Positions 1 to 8,324 are shown, counted from the first letter of the stretch. The stretch: DNA of 41,602 nucleotides from DATIKM01 sp035477595 (GCA_035477595.1 DATIKM010000192.1:1-41602); one strand, 5' to 3'. Program-made: numbers and translations. The notes: a model not told the origin generated them from the sequence alone.

Positions 1-106
1 CTCGCCGCTCCGGGCGCGGCCGAGCCCGGGGGCCGACCGGGGGGCGGATGGGATGGATGCGATCAGCGCGGTCCTCCCCCATTCCGGCGGTCCGCGCCTC
101 GCTTGC

Positions 107-751
107 TCAGAAGAGGTCGCGGACCCAGCCGAGCGACGATACCAGCAGATGAACGCTCGCCGAGACGAACGAGAGCGTGCCCAGGCCCATCACCGAGCCC
201 GCCAGCACGAACGCGCCGTCGCGGTTCAGCAGGCCGATCGCGATCACCAGCAGCGCGAACGCCGGCACCGAGTTCATGAGCGGCAGCGGAAGCCACATCA
301 CGAAGCCAGTCATGATGATGAACACGCCGACCACCCGCAGAACCCCCGGCTGGTCCATGAAGCGCATCCGGGGGCGCGAGAGGCGCTCGAGGCGCTCCAT
401 GATCGCCACACCCCTGCTTTGCAGCGCCGCCACGATCCTCGGCGTGAGCGCGTAGGCGCGCACGCGGCGGGGGAGCCACGGATGCGACTTGCCCGCCACC
501 AACTGCAGCCCCAGGGCCATGTACATCATGCCGACGACGCCCGAGGCGCCGGGCGGCAGCACGGGGATCATCACGGGGATCGCCAGCAGAAACAGGAAGA
601 GCCCGAACCCGCGCTCCGCCACACGGTCCATGATCTCGCCCACGGTCACGACCCCGTCGGCGTCGGTCGTGAGCGCGAGGTAGACGATGCGTGACAGACG
701 CTCGTTGAGCGGCTTATTAACGGTATCGGGTTTGCTGGACGGGCCGGGCAT
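107..751 (-). CDS. ExoD-like exopolysaccharide-synthesis family membrane protein
   Basis: The protein is about 214 residues. After a short polar N-terminus (NERLSRIVYLALTTDADGVVTVGEIMDRV) comes a hydrophobic stretch, FGLFLFLLAIPVMIPVLPPG, then two or three more membrane segments near the C-terminus. This start-of-domain pattern and the proline-rich first membrane segment match the ExoD family (PF06055), whose members affect exopolysaccharide production; the molecular activity is not known. The open frame runs upstream to 1078, but that part is arginine-rich and has no family similarity. I therefore start at the ATG at 751, which has a GAGG five bases upstream. The family is recognised from memory only. 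The gene stands alone, with no partner on either side that explains its role. Confidence 0.75.
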   Translation of the reverse strand: MPGPSSKPDTVNKPLNERLSRIVYLALTTDADGVVTVGEIMDRVAERGFGLFLFLLAIPVMIPVLPPGASGVVGMMYMALGLQLVAGKSHPWLPRRVRAYALTPRIVAALQSRGVAIMERLERLSRPRMRFMDQPGVLRVVGVFIIMTGFVMWLPLPLMNSVPAFALLVIAIGLLNRDGAFVLAGSVMGLGTLSFVSASVHLLVSSLGWVRDLF

Positions 752-1313
752 CGGGGCCTCGAGCGCCCGGGACGCCGGCTTGCGCCCGCGCGAGGGGCGG
801 CCGGCCCATGGGCATCTATCATACGCCTGGCGGCGCATGGGTTGCGCCGGCATGCTCGCCGGGCAGCCAGCCCCAAGGGCGCGCCTCGGGCGAGCGGACA
901 GGAAAGACCTCCGCCTACGCCCGTCGCGTCGGGCTGCGCTCGAGCTGCTCGCCCTGCCGGTTCTCGCGCCGGCCGGCTTTGCGGCGACGCGCCCCCTACG
1001 CCTGCGCTGAGGCTCTGACGACATCCGCTTCCTCTCGCCGCCTCCCTGGCAACATGCCCGCATCATCCGGCGCCGCACTGATGCGGCAGCTCGGGCTCGA
1101 CTACTGGCTCATGTGGTACCCCATTGTGGGGCCGAACTGGACCTGCCGCGGAAACCGCGCCTTCATCCGGCGCGTCGACGCCTCTGAACAGCCGACAGCG
1201 TGCCGCAGGCGCCGAGCACTTTGGGCGCCCGCTGTAGCAGCACGCCGGAGAGCCCCTGGACCGCCACGGCTACGACTGGCGCGTGCGGCTGGCGGGCCTC
1301 CGGCTCATCCTGT

Positions 1314-1349
1314 GCGCCTGCCGCGCTCCTTGCGCCTACCGCGCTCCTT
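1314..1349. repeat. Two-copy 18-bp tandem repeat
   Basis: Two adjacent 18-base units (1314-1331 and 1332-1349) differ at one position and share the core CCGCGCTCCTT. They lie in the gene-poor stretch before arsR. I see no function. Confidence 0.6.
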
Positions 1350-1650
1350 GCGGAGCTCGCGCGCTGCGGCCCACGGCTTCGCGCGCCCATACCGAGCACG
1401 TGACACCGGTAGTGTTCCACACCATTGCCCGCAGCGGGAGCCCCTCTCCCCGCGAACAGCCTGGCCGAGGTCACCGACACCGACCGGCGCCTCACCGGCA
1501 GCGGCGACGTGGCTCGCTGGTACATCAAGAAGTACGCGCCGGCGCACCGCCGTAGCTTCCGGCGCCGCAATACCGCGATGCGCTTCGCTGCCGCCGAGAG
1601 GTTGCCAGAGCTCGGCCTGGCGTCCGCGCGACCAGCAGGCGAGTCCGGGG

Positions 1651-1724
1651 TATACTTCGCTAGTCCTGACAAGTTGCCAAGCCAATGTCCCGCGCCCGTG
1701 CGCGGCGCGGAGCGACGCGCGCAC
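1651..1724 (+). promoter_or_regulatory. Possible promoter and inverted repeat upstream of the ArsR gene
   Basis: TATACT at 1651-1656 resembles a -10 box, but there is no good -35 box 17 bases upstream. GTGCGCG at 1698-1704 and CGCGCAC at 1718-1724 form an inverted repeat between this box and the ArsR start, where an autoregulatory operator would be expected. It does not match the usual AT-rich ArsR/SmtB operator, so this is a positional guess. Confidence 0.22.
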
Positions 1725-1764
1725 CCTTCAGGAGCCCGCGGACGCCCGTACAGGAGCCCATCTC

Positions 1765-2142
1765 ATGGAAGCCGCCTACCGAGTGCAGGCCGACATCCTC
1801 AAGGCGCTCGCCCACCCCTCCAGGATTCGCATGGTCGGCGAGCTCGCCAACGGCGCGCGGTGCGTCACCCACCTGCGGAACGTGGTGGGCGACAGCCTCT
1901 CCACCGTCTCGCGACACCTGGCCGTGCTCCGGAGCGTTGGCATCGTCGACACACGCAAGGACGGACTGAAGGTCTACTACAGCTTGCGCGCGCCCTGCCT
2001 CGTGCAGTTCCTGGATTGCCTGCAGGCTGCCACCGACGTCCGGCGCCCGCCTTCGAGCGGAGGAGAGCAACAGACATGCCAGAGCCTTCCGGCAGGCCCG
2101 CCCCACCCCGGGACATCCAGCTCGCCAGGCCCGTCACACTAG
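1765..2142 (+). CDS. ArsR/SmtB-family winged-helix metalloregulator
   Basis: A 125-residue protein starting at the ATG at 1765, with AGGAG eight bases upstream. It shows the ArsR core: LKALAHPSRIRMVGEL, then the recognition-helix region STVSRHLAVLRSVGIV and the wing VDTRKDGLKVYYSL. Possible metal ligands are Cys33 and His36 at the start of the third helix and the pair Cys78 and Cys85 (PCLVQFLDC) in the C-terminal helix. This arrangement suits a soft-metal or metalloid sensor. Residues after about 92 are Pro/Ser/Gly-rich and are translated from DNA that also encodes the start of the next gene (67-base overlap), so the tail is probably incidental. The position suggests it controls the GTPase and radical SAM genes downstream. 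The fold is secure; the inducer is inferred only. Confidence 0.88.
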   Translation: MEAAYRVQADILKALAHPSRIRMVGELANGARCVTHLRNVVGDSLSTVSRHLAVLRSVGIVDTRKDGLKVYYSLRAPCLVQFLDCLQAATDVRRPPSSGGEQQTCQSLPAGPPHPGTSSSPGPSH

Positions 2143-3254
2143 CCCTGGTCGGCGGCTTCCTGGGAGCGGGCAAGACGACTGCCATCCGCGCGTTGGCCTC
2201 CGAGCTGGAGCGCCGCGGACTGCGGGTGGGCGTTGTCACGAACGACCAGGCGCCCGGCCTGATCGACACGCTCATCGGGAGGCGCGACGGCCGCCCGGTC
2301 GCCGAGGTCGCCGGAGGGTGCTTCTGCTGTCGCTATGAGGACATGCTGGACGCCGTGGCCTCGCTCCTTCCGGCCGAGCCCGACGTGCTGCTGTGCGAGC
2401 CAGTCGGAAGCTGCACCGACATGGCGGCGACCGTTCTGAACCCGTTTCGGGCCTTCTACCCGGAGGCGTTCCCGCTCGCCCCCCTCACGGTGCTGGTGGA
2501 CCCGGCACGGGCGAGCATCGAGGTGCTGGAGGAGCGGCCCCCTCTCTTCGGCGCGGAGGTCGGGTACATCCTGCGCAAGCAGCTCGAGGAAGCGGACGCG
2601 ATCGCGCTCTCCAAGTGCGACCGCGTGGACGATGCCGAGGCCGCCCGCCTCGCGGCGCTGCTGGAGCGGCGCTTCGGCCGGCCCGTGCTGCTCACCTCCG
2701 CCACGCGCGGAACAGGCATCGCTCGCTGGGCCGACCTCCTGCTCTCCGGGAAGCGGGCCAGCGCGCACGCCCTCACGGATATCGACTACGACACGTACGC
2801 GCTGGGCGAGGCCGCGCTCGGCTGGCTGAACGCGACAGTCCGACTCCGCTCCTCCGCGGGCTTCGACGGGGCGGCCCTCGCGCTGGCGCTCGTCGAGGGT
2901 GTGCGCGCGGCGTGCGCTGCGGACTCCGCCCAGATCGCCCACCTGAAGGTGGCAATCGACGCGGGCAAGGCCTGGGTGCGCGCGCATGCGACCGCTACCT
3001 CGGAGGCGCCGGAGGCGCATGGCGAAGGCGCCTCGCACCTGGCCGAGGCGGTCCTGCTGGTGAACGCGCGCATCGCGATGGAGCCCGAGGCGCTGGAAGC
3101 TGCCGTGCGGGCCGTCCTGCAGCGGGTCAGCGGAGACCTGGGGGTCGCGACGGAGGTCGAAACCCTCACGTGCTTCCAACCGGCCTATCCCCGCCCTCCG
3201 TACCGCATGGCATCCGTCCCGCCGGCGGGCGCGAGAGAGGAACCCGATGCCTGA
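2076..3254 (+). CDS. COG0523/CobW-like P-loop GTPase, putative metallochaperone
   Basis: A 392-residue protein. It has a Walker A motif, GGFLGAGKTT (residues 26-35), the COG0523 metal-binding signature GGCFCC (Cys82, Cys84, Cys85), a CEPVGSC segment where the family usually has a Glu-Thr-Thr motif, and SKCD (199-202) in place of NKxD. Family members use GTP hydrolysis to deliver metals or cobalamin-related cofactors. The C-terminal half (about 230-392) does not look like the usual CobW_C domain. The start is the ATG at 2076, preceded by GGAGGAGAG, and it overlaps the ArsR gene by 67 bases. The stop overlaps the radical SAM gene by eight bases, so the three are probably translationally coupled. 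It may insert a metal into, or load a cofactor on, the radical SAM partner or that enzyme's substrate; this is inferred from context. Confidence 0.85.
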   Translation: MPEPSGRPAPPRDIQLARPVTLALVGGFLGAGKTTAIRALASELERRGLRVGVVTNDQAPGLIDTLIGRRDGRPVAEVAGGCFCCRYEDMLDAVASLLPAEPDVLLCEPVGSCTDMAATVLNPFRAFYPEAFPLAPLTVLVDPARASIEVLEERPPLFGAEVGYILRKQLEEADAIALSKCDRVDDAEAARLAALLERRFGRPVLLTSATRGTGIARWADLLLSGKRASAHALTDIDYDTYALGEAALGWLNATVRLRSSAGFDGAALALALVEGVRAACAADSAQIAHLKVAIDAGKAWVRAHATATSEAPEAHGEGASHLAEAVLLVNARIAMEPEALEAAVRAVLQRVSGDLGVATEVETLTCFQPAYPRPPYRMASVPPAGAREEPDA

Positions 3255-4413
3255 GGGACTGGCGCTGCCGCGCTTCGATATGGCGGGCGAGACGGTCACG
3301 CCGCTCGACCTCAAGCCGCTCCTGGTGGGCAGCGGCGTCCGGTACCCGGCCGCGGTCTACGAGGCGGCAGCGGGGCGCGCGCGTCTCGAACCGCCCGACA
3401 ACCCCTACGCCGCGAACTGCTTCCTGCTGCCGGGCGAGGTGGCGGTTCACCTCGCGCCGAACGACCGGTCGCCGTTCTCGCTGGAGGCTGGGGGTGACGG
3501 AAGCATCGCCCTGTGCTGCGTCGGCTCGCGGGTGACCGAGGTGAGCTTCCCTGCGCCCTCCGACTACGGCGCGCAGAGGACCAGCTCCGGCACGCCGTTC
3601 GGCGGGATCGCGGTCCTGGAGGGCCGCGGCATCCTGGCGTTCTTCTACCTATGGGGCTGCCAGTTCGTGCGAACGCGCGAGGTGTGCGCCTTCTGTCACC
3701 AGGCCCAGGCGGAGGCGGCTGGCCTCCCGTTCCCCAGCCCGACAGGCGATGAGGTGGCCGAGGTGATCCGATGGTCGCTGGACCACGCCGGGATCCGGGA
3801 GGTGCAGATGACCGGGGGCACGCTGTCGGCCCCGAGTGAGGAGTGCGCGCGCTATGCCCGCCTGCTCCGCACCATCGACCAGCGCGTCGGTCTCGACGCG
3901 ATCCCGGGCGAGGTCTGCTGCTACATGTCGGCGCCGAAGGACCCCGCCGCCACGGACCCGGTGTTCGAGGCCGGCGCCGACCGGATCGTGCACGACCTGC
4001 AGACCTGGGATGCCGGACTTCGGGCACGCTTCTCGCCGGGCCACTCGCGCGTCGTCGACCGGCCCACCCAACTGCGGGCGCTGGAGCACATCGCCGCGCG
4101 CCACGGGCCGAACCGCGCCTGCAGCACCTTCGTGGTGGGGCTGGAGCCGCTGGACAGCCTGCTCGAGGGCGCTGCGTACCTCGCCGAGCGCGGCATCGTT
4201 CCCAGCTACTCCATCCTGATGCCGCCCGCCGGTCTGGCCTCGCAGCTCCACCCGAACGACCTGGCCTACCACCGACGGGCGACGGCGGAGTATGCCCGTC
4301 TCTACAAGACGTGCGACTTGACGCCGCCAGGCCTCGCGGGCGGAGCGCACGTCTGCATGTGCCACGACATCTACCGGTTCATGGACGACGTCCTGGAGAG
4401 CGCATCCTGCTGA
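3247..4413 (+). CDS. Radical SAM protein with an atypical CX8CX2C cluster motif
   Basis: A 388-residue protein with an N-terminal extension of about 130 residues, then LWGCQF...REVCAFCH, giving Cys138, Cys147 and Cys150. Classical radical SAM enzymes use CX3CX2C; here the first spacing is eight residues. The rest fits a partial TIM barrel: VQMTGGT (SAM-binding GGE-like strand), GADRIVHDLQTW, and TFVVGLEP further on. Extra cysteines occur at CC (residues 90-91), EVCCY and the C-terminal HVCMCHD, which could hold an auxiliary cluster. It overlaps the GTPase by eight bases (ATG at 3247). Substrate unknown. The link to a metal-sensing regulator and a GTPase points to cofactor or metal-related chemistry, but that is inference. 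Confidence 0.8.
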   Translation: MPEGLALPRFDMAGETVTPLDLKPLLVGSGVRYPAAVYEAAAGRARLEPPDNPYAANCFLLPGEVAVHLAPNDRSPFSLEAGGDGSIALCCVGSRVTEVSFPAPSDYGAQRTSSGTPFGGIAVLEGRGILAFFYLWGCQFVRTREVCAFCHQAQAEAAGLPFPSPTGDEVAEVIRWSLDHAGIREVQMTGGTLSAPSEECARYARLLRTIDQRVGLDAIPGEVCCYMSAPKDPAATDPVFEAGADRIVHDLQTWDAGLRARFSPGHSRVVDRPTQLRALEHIAARHGPNRACSTFVVGLEPLDSLLEGAAYLAERGIVPSYSILMPPAGLASQLHPNDLAYHRRATAEYARLYKTCDLTPPGLAGGAHVCMCHDIYRFMDDVLESASC

Positions 4414-4458
4414 TGACCAGCCGGCCCGGTGGCTCTCGGGTTCGGCGCACTGCCCCGT

Positions 4459-4465
4459 GGAGGAG
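4459..4465 (+). promoter_or_regulatory. Shine-Dalgarno site fixing a GTG start for the pseudopilin
   Basis: GGAGGAG lies four bases before GTG at 4470. It favours this start over the ATG at 4413 that overlaps the radical SAM stop, and it puts the prepilin cleavage site a few residues from the N-terminus, as the family requires. Confidence 0.8.
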
Positions 4466-4469
4466 AACT

Positions 4470-5189
4470 GTGGAAGACCGCCATCGCTCCGGGTTCACGC
4501 TGATCGAGCTGCTCGTCGTCATCGCGATTATCGCGATCCTCGCCGCCATCCTGTTCCCTGTGTTCGCGCAGGCGCGGGAGAAGGCGCGCCAGGCCAACTG
4601 CGTGTCGAACACCAAGCAGTACGCGCTGGCCACCTCGATGTACACGCAGGACTACGACGAGGTCCTGCCCATGGGCTCGTACCCGCTCGGCCCAGACCCG
4701 CGCACCGCCTGCGTGGCGACCTTCTACTGGGCTGTCGCGCCGTACGTGAGCAACGACTCCGTGGCAACCTGCCCCTCCGAACCGCGCGCCATTCGCCTCG
4801 TGGAAGCGGTGGGCTTCCCCTGCCAGGGCTCGCCGCCGTACACCAGCTACACCGTGAACCGCTCAGTGTTCGGCAACGCCTACTTCCCCAGCTTCACCCC
4901 CACAAGGCTCGCTGGGATCCCGCGGCCCGCGGAGACGATAGGCGCCTACGATGGCAATGTCGGCTACGGCCCCGCCAATCAGCAGTTGCAGCTCGTGCAG
5001 GCGCGTCACAACGAGATGTTCAACGCCAACTTCGTCGACGGGCACACGAAGGCCATCCGAGCCACGCTGCACGGGACGACGCGGCAGTGGACCGTCATGG
5101 GACCGGGCCGCGAGCTCCGCACCTGGATCGTCGGGGCGGGGGGCGGTTTCTACGCAGGCATGGTCGAGTGCGTGGGCATTCCGCAGTAG
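4470..5189 (+). CDS. DUF1559-type pseudopilin (prepilin-like protein, H-x9-DG)
   Basis: A 239-residue protein whose N-terminus, HRSGFTLIELLVVIAIIAIL, is a type IV prepilin leader: cleavage is expected between Gly and Phe and the Phe is then methylated. It continues with ARQANCVSNTKQYALATSMY, typical of the DUF1559 / H-X9-DG family expanded in Armatimonadota and Planctomycetes. The H-x9-DG signature is present as HNEMFNANFVDG. The mature protein has one N-terminal membrane helix and an outer globular domain, and is processed by a prepilin peptidase not in this window. Such genomes carry many copies, so its placement after the radical SAM gene may be incidental. A strong terminator follows at 5358. 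Confidence 0.92.
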   Translation: MEDRHRSGFTLIELLVVIAIIAILAAILFPVFAQAREKARQANCVSNTKQYALATSMYTQDYDEVLPMGSYPLGPDPRTACVATFYWAVAPYVSNDSVATCPSEPRAIRLVEAVGFPCQGSPPYTSYTVNRSVFGNAYFPSFTPTRLAGIPRPAETIGAYDGNVGYGPANQQLQLVQARHNEMFNANFVDGHTKAIRATLHGTTRQWTVMGPGRELRTWIVGAGGGFYAGMVECVGIPQ

Positions 5190-5357
5190 CCGGCTAGGCG
5201 GCGGCCGCCGGCGCTCGCCATGCTTGCCCGTGCCCAGGTAGGCGGAGCATCAGGACACCTGCAGCCAGCGCGCCGACCGCCCTCGGCCCGGCCGTCCGCG
5301 CGCGCAGCGCCGTGGCGGCGCACGAGCCGTGGTCAGTGCATCTCTTGTCCAGCGCGC

Positions 5358-5390
5358 CGAAGGGCCGCCCAGCAACCAGGCGGCCCTTCG
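5358..5390. terminator. Perfect 12-bp hairpin, probable bidirectional terminator
   Basis: The arm CGAAGGGCCGCC (5358-5369) pairs perfectly with GGCGGCCCTTCG (5379-5390) around a nine-base loop. It sits between the convergent pseudopilin and GH110-like genes. There is no long T-run, as is common in very GC-rich genomes. Confidence 0.75.
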
Positions 5391-5428
5391 CGATGCGGCG
5401 TGAGCGACCGGCAGCAGCGGCCTACCGC

Positions 5429-7288
5429 TCAGCGGGCCCGGCGGTCGTCGATCAGGGGCGCGCTCGGCCGCAGGCGCGTCCCAATACGCTCCACACGGAC
5501 CCCCTCGGGGCCGGGCGCGACGTCCTGCCGCACCTCGATGGCTGCCGTCGTACCCGGGCGCGGGTCATCTATCCGGCCGCCCGTAATCAGCACGCCGGCG
5601 GAGCGCTCCAGCACTATCGCGCCGCTCTCCCGCGCGCGCGGCGCGTCCACGCGCGCCACGATCCGGTTGCCCCGCAGCGTCGCATCGCGCACCCCGCCGA
5701 GGTAGATAGACGCGCCGGGCACGTCCTCGAACGTGTTGCGCTCGATGACCAGGCCCCGCAATGGCGCGCCCTCCGCCAGGCGCCCTCCTAGCCCAAGCGC
5801 TCGAGCCTGGAGTGCGCCGCCGCGGGGCGAGTCGGCGTAGCCCAGGCAAGCTCCGCCGCGCACGAACCGGTTGCCGCGCACCGTGATGTTCCAGGGAATC
5901 GGGCCCTCCGGCCAGTCCGGCTCATTCGTGATCACCACGCCACCGCCGGTGGTGTCCACGAAAGTGTTGCCCTCCACCAGGCCGTCACCGGCGCGCAGCA
6001 GGACGCCGTAGCGCCGGTTGCCGCGCATCGTGTTGTTGCGGATGCGGAATCCCGCGCCGCATGCGCTCAGGTTGTAGAGCGTGTCGGCCGTGCGGTGGTC
6101 CGCACCGGCGACGGCCCCGGGTAGCGGCGCCTCCAGCCTTAGCCGGTACAGGCTGGCCTCCCGAGTGGCGCTCTCCGCCCGCACCTCACCGCGCACCGCG
6201 CCCGTCTGGGGGTCGATCACCTGCAGGCGGTCGCCGGACAGCACCTGGGTGTAGTATGTGACCAGCCACTCGGTCTCCGAGACGATCTCCCGCAGCACGT
6301 TCGGAGGCGCATAGATGTTGATGGCGTCGTCCGCCATGCCCTCGAAGAAGGAGTTCTCGATGACCGGGCCGACGCGGTTCTGCTGGCAGTGGACGCCGTC
6401 GGCGTTCGTGGTGATGAGGCGATCGCCGGTCCTGGGGAAGCGCACCTCGAGCCCGCGCACGACAGCATGGCCGCGGTTCCCCACGAGGGCCACCGCGAGC
6501 GCGGGCGAGGCGTGGATGCGCACCCTCTCGATCCGCACGCCGTCGCACCGCCAGGCGATGAGCGCGCTGCCGGCATGGCCGCGCGCAAGGTGGACGTAGG
6601 CGTCGCCCTCGCGCATGTGGACGAGCGAGCGCCGGTAGTGCTCTCCTTCCGTGAAGAAGCGCCAGACGCGGCCCTCGACGTGCTCCCAGCGGGGCGTCAT
6701 GTAGTGGTCGGGCGTGCCGGCTCGGATGCGCCGAGTGGCGCGGTCCATGATCATGCCCCAGCGGCCGAACGGCACGTCGGCGCCAGTGAAGTTTGGCGCG
6801 TCCGGCGTGGGGTACCCTTGCTGGATCTCCAGGTCGAAGGACCCTCCCTCCACGTCCACGCGCCGGATGGTCCCCTGTGTGAACGGGAGCGGGTCGTAGT
6901 CCACGCTGAAGTCGCGCACCGTCACCGCACTGCCGCGCGAGATGCTGATCAGGCCGCTTGTTGGATCCGTGACCACCAGCCGCGTCGCGTCCATCCCGGC
7001 GCCGCGAATGGTGAGGCCGGTGGCCTCGTTAACCGGCAGACAGAAGGACCTCGGCTCCTCGCCGCGCAGGCGGTAGGTGCCCGCTTCCAGCTCGAGCACC
7101 GCGCCCGGCCCGGCCGCGATGGCCGCGCGGAGGGCGGTGCGCAGCGCGGGTCCGGCGTCCGCTTCGGTGTCCGGCAGCGCCCCGAAGTCGCGCGCGCGGA
7201 ACACCTGGCCCGCCGGCCGCGCGAGAGCGCCCGCGGCCAGCGCGGCGGCGAGAGCGACGGTCAGCATCCAGACAGCCTCCCAGCGCAT
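5429..7288 (-). CDS. Secreted GH110-like right-handed beta-helix protein
   Basis: A 619-residue protein with a signal peptide (hydrophobic run to about residue 24) and a strong site, AAGGAGGAG, before the ATG. It opens with a pectate-lyase-3-like segment (ARDFGALPDTEADAGPALR) and continues with many short beta-helix coils containing IRNN, VEGN and VRGN turns. DGVH at 297-300 and ADDAIN at 319-324 place Asp297, Asp320 and Asp321 with 23- and 24-residue spacing. That is the arrangement I recall for catalytic Asp residues of GH110 alpha-1,3-galactosidases. A role in cleaving alpha-galactosyl groups of an extracellular glycan is plausible but not shown; a polysaccharide lyase or epimerase is the alternative. 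It is divergent from the aldolase gene. Confidence 0.75.
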   Translation of the reverse strand: MRWEAVWMLTVALAAALAAGALARPAGQVFRARDFGALPDTEADAGPALRTALRAAIAAGPGAVLELEAGTYRLRGEEPRSFCLPVNEATGLTIRGAGMDATRLVVTDPTSGLISISRGSAVTVRDFSVDYDPLPFTQGTIRRVDVEGGSFDLEIQQGYPTPDAPNFTGADVPFGRWGMIMDRATRRIRAGTPDHYMTPRWEHVEGRVWRFFTEGEHYRRSLVHMREGDAYVHLARGHAGSALIAWRCDGVRIERVRIHASPALAVALVGNRGHAVVRGLEVRFPRTGDRLITTNADGVHCQQNRVGPVIENSFFEGMADDAINIYAPPNVLREIVSETEWLVTYYTQVLSGDRLQVIDPQTGAVRGEVRAESATREASLYRLRLEAPLPGAVAGADHRTADTLYNLSACGAGFRIRNNTMRGNRRYGVLLRAGDGLVEGNTFVDTTGGGVVITNEPDWPEGPIPWNITVRGNRFVRGGACLGYADSPRGGALQARALGLGGRLAEGAPLRGLVIERNTFEDVPGASIYLGGVRDATLRGNRIVARVDAPRARESGAIVLERSAGVLITGGRIDDPRPGTTAAIEVRQDVAPGPEGVRVERIGTRLRPSAPLIDDRRAR

Positions 7289-7457
7289 CGACTCCTCCTT
7301 GCGCGCCGCATTGCGGGTAGCGCGCGGCGGCCGCCTCTGTTTCGACCCGGCCCCGCCCCGTTCCTTGCGGCTGCCCGGCGTGCCAGGAGGCGGCGAGGTA
7401 CACTCGCACGGGCGCCGCGCCCCGGCCGCTCCAGCCCATCACCGCGAGGAACGCTTC

Positions 7458-8324
7458 GTGCCACTGGTCGACACCGCCGCCATGCTCCGCGCGGAGCGCG
7501 CCGCCGGGCGCGCCGTCGGGGCCTTTGAGCCCTACAACCTGGAGCAGATCGAGGCCGTGCTAGAGGCCGCCGAGGCCGAGAGCGCGCCCGTAATCGTGCA
7601 GCTCTGGTCGGAAGTGCTGGAGACCTTCGGCTTCCCGGCGCTGTGCGCGGCCATCCGCGAGCTGGCGCGGAGGAGCCCGGTCCCCATCGCGGTGCACCTT
7701 GACCACGCGACGGACGACGAGCTGATCGACGGCGCGCTGGAGGCCGGCTTCCAGAGCGTGATGTTCGACGGCTCGCGGCTGCCCTACGAGGAGAACGTCG
7801 AGCGGACGCGCGACGTGGTGCGCCGGGCGCGCCCGTACGGCGCCGCGGTGGAGGCCGAGCTGGGCATCATCGGCAACATCGCGGAGTACGCCTCGGAGGA
7901 GGAGGCCCAGGACGCGGTCCGCAAGCTGCTGACCACCCCGGAGCAGGCGGCGGAGTTCGTGCGCGCGACGGGGGTGGACATCCTGGCGCCCGCCGTGGGT
8001 TCGATCCACGGATGCAAGCTGCCCTTCGCGCGGCTCGACCTGCCGCGAATCCGGGCCATCGTCGAGGCGACCGGCGTGCCGGTGGCGCTGCACGGGGGCT
8101 CCGGCGTGGGCGAGGAGCAGGTGCGAGCGGCGGTCGGGGCGGGCGTGGCGAAGGTCAACGTGGACGCAGAGGTTCGCACGCTCGCCATCGCGGCGTTGCG
8201 CGACGCGGCGGGCCGCATCGGCCACGAAGAGAACGACTGGGTGGACTACGCCCGCGCGCCGAGGGCCATCAAGGCGGTGACGCGCGACGCGGTGCGCGCC
8301 CGCATCCGCCTGCTGCGCGCCTGA
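7458..8324 (+). CDS. Class II fructose-bisphosphate/tagatose-bisphosphate-type aldolase
   Basis: A 288-residue protein of normal family length. VHLDHATDDELIDGAL carries the Asp/His pair of the active site, FQSVMFDGS follows, then EAELGIIG, VGSIHG (zinc-binding His) and ALHGGSGV with VAKVNVDAE (phosphate site). These identify a zinc-dependent class II aldolase of the Fba/GatY/KbaY group acting on a ketose 1,6-bisphosphate in the cytosol. Sequence alone does not settle fructose versus tagatose bisphosphate; sugar-degradation neighbours allow either. I use the GTG at 7458, with GAGGAA upstream, because the family similarity begins at VDTAAMLRAER. There is no partner gene in the same direction close by. 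Confidence 0.9.
   Translation: MPLVDTAAMLRAERAAGRAVGAFEPYNLEQIEAVLEAAEAESAPVIVQLWSEVLETFGFPALCAAIRELARRSPVPIAVHLDHATDDELIDGALEAGFQSVMFDGSRLPYEENVERTRDVVRRARPYGAAVEAELGIIGNIAEYASEEEAQDAVRKLLTTPEQAAEFVRATGVDILAPAVGSIHGCKLPFARLDLPRIRAIVEATGVPVALHGGSGVGEEQVRAAVGAGVAKVNVDAEVRTLAIAALRDAAGRIGHEENDWVDYARAPRAIKAVTRDAVRARIRLLRA

Larger units (their letters stand above)
752..1764. other. About 1 kb without a convincing gene
   Basis: Several frames are open here on both strands, but none has a recognisable domain, a good ribosome site or a natural residue composition. One plus-strand stretch near 1455-1580 (reading DTDRRLTGSGDVARWYIKKY) looks more protein-like than its surroundings and might be a relic of a decayed gene; I cannot name it. 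A small hairpin, GCCGCA-CTGA-TGCGGC, lies at 1072-1087. Confidence 0.4.

Noticed and set aside
752..1078. N-terminal extension of the ExoD-like protein
   Set aside because: Arg/Ala-rich with no similarity; a better start with a ribosome site exists at 751.
7994..8013. tRNA T-arm-like hairpin (CGTGG, a GTTCGAT loop, CCACG)
   Set aside because: It lies inside the aldolase coding sequence (VGSIHG), and no acceptor, D or anticodon arm can be built around it.
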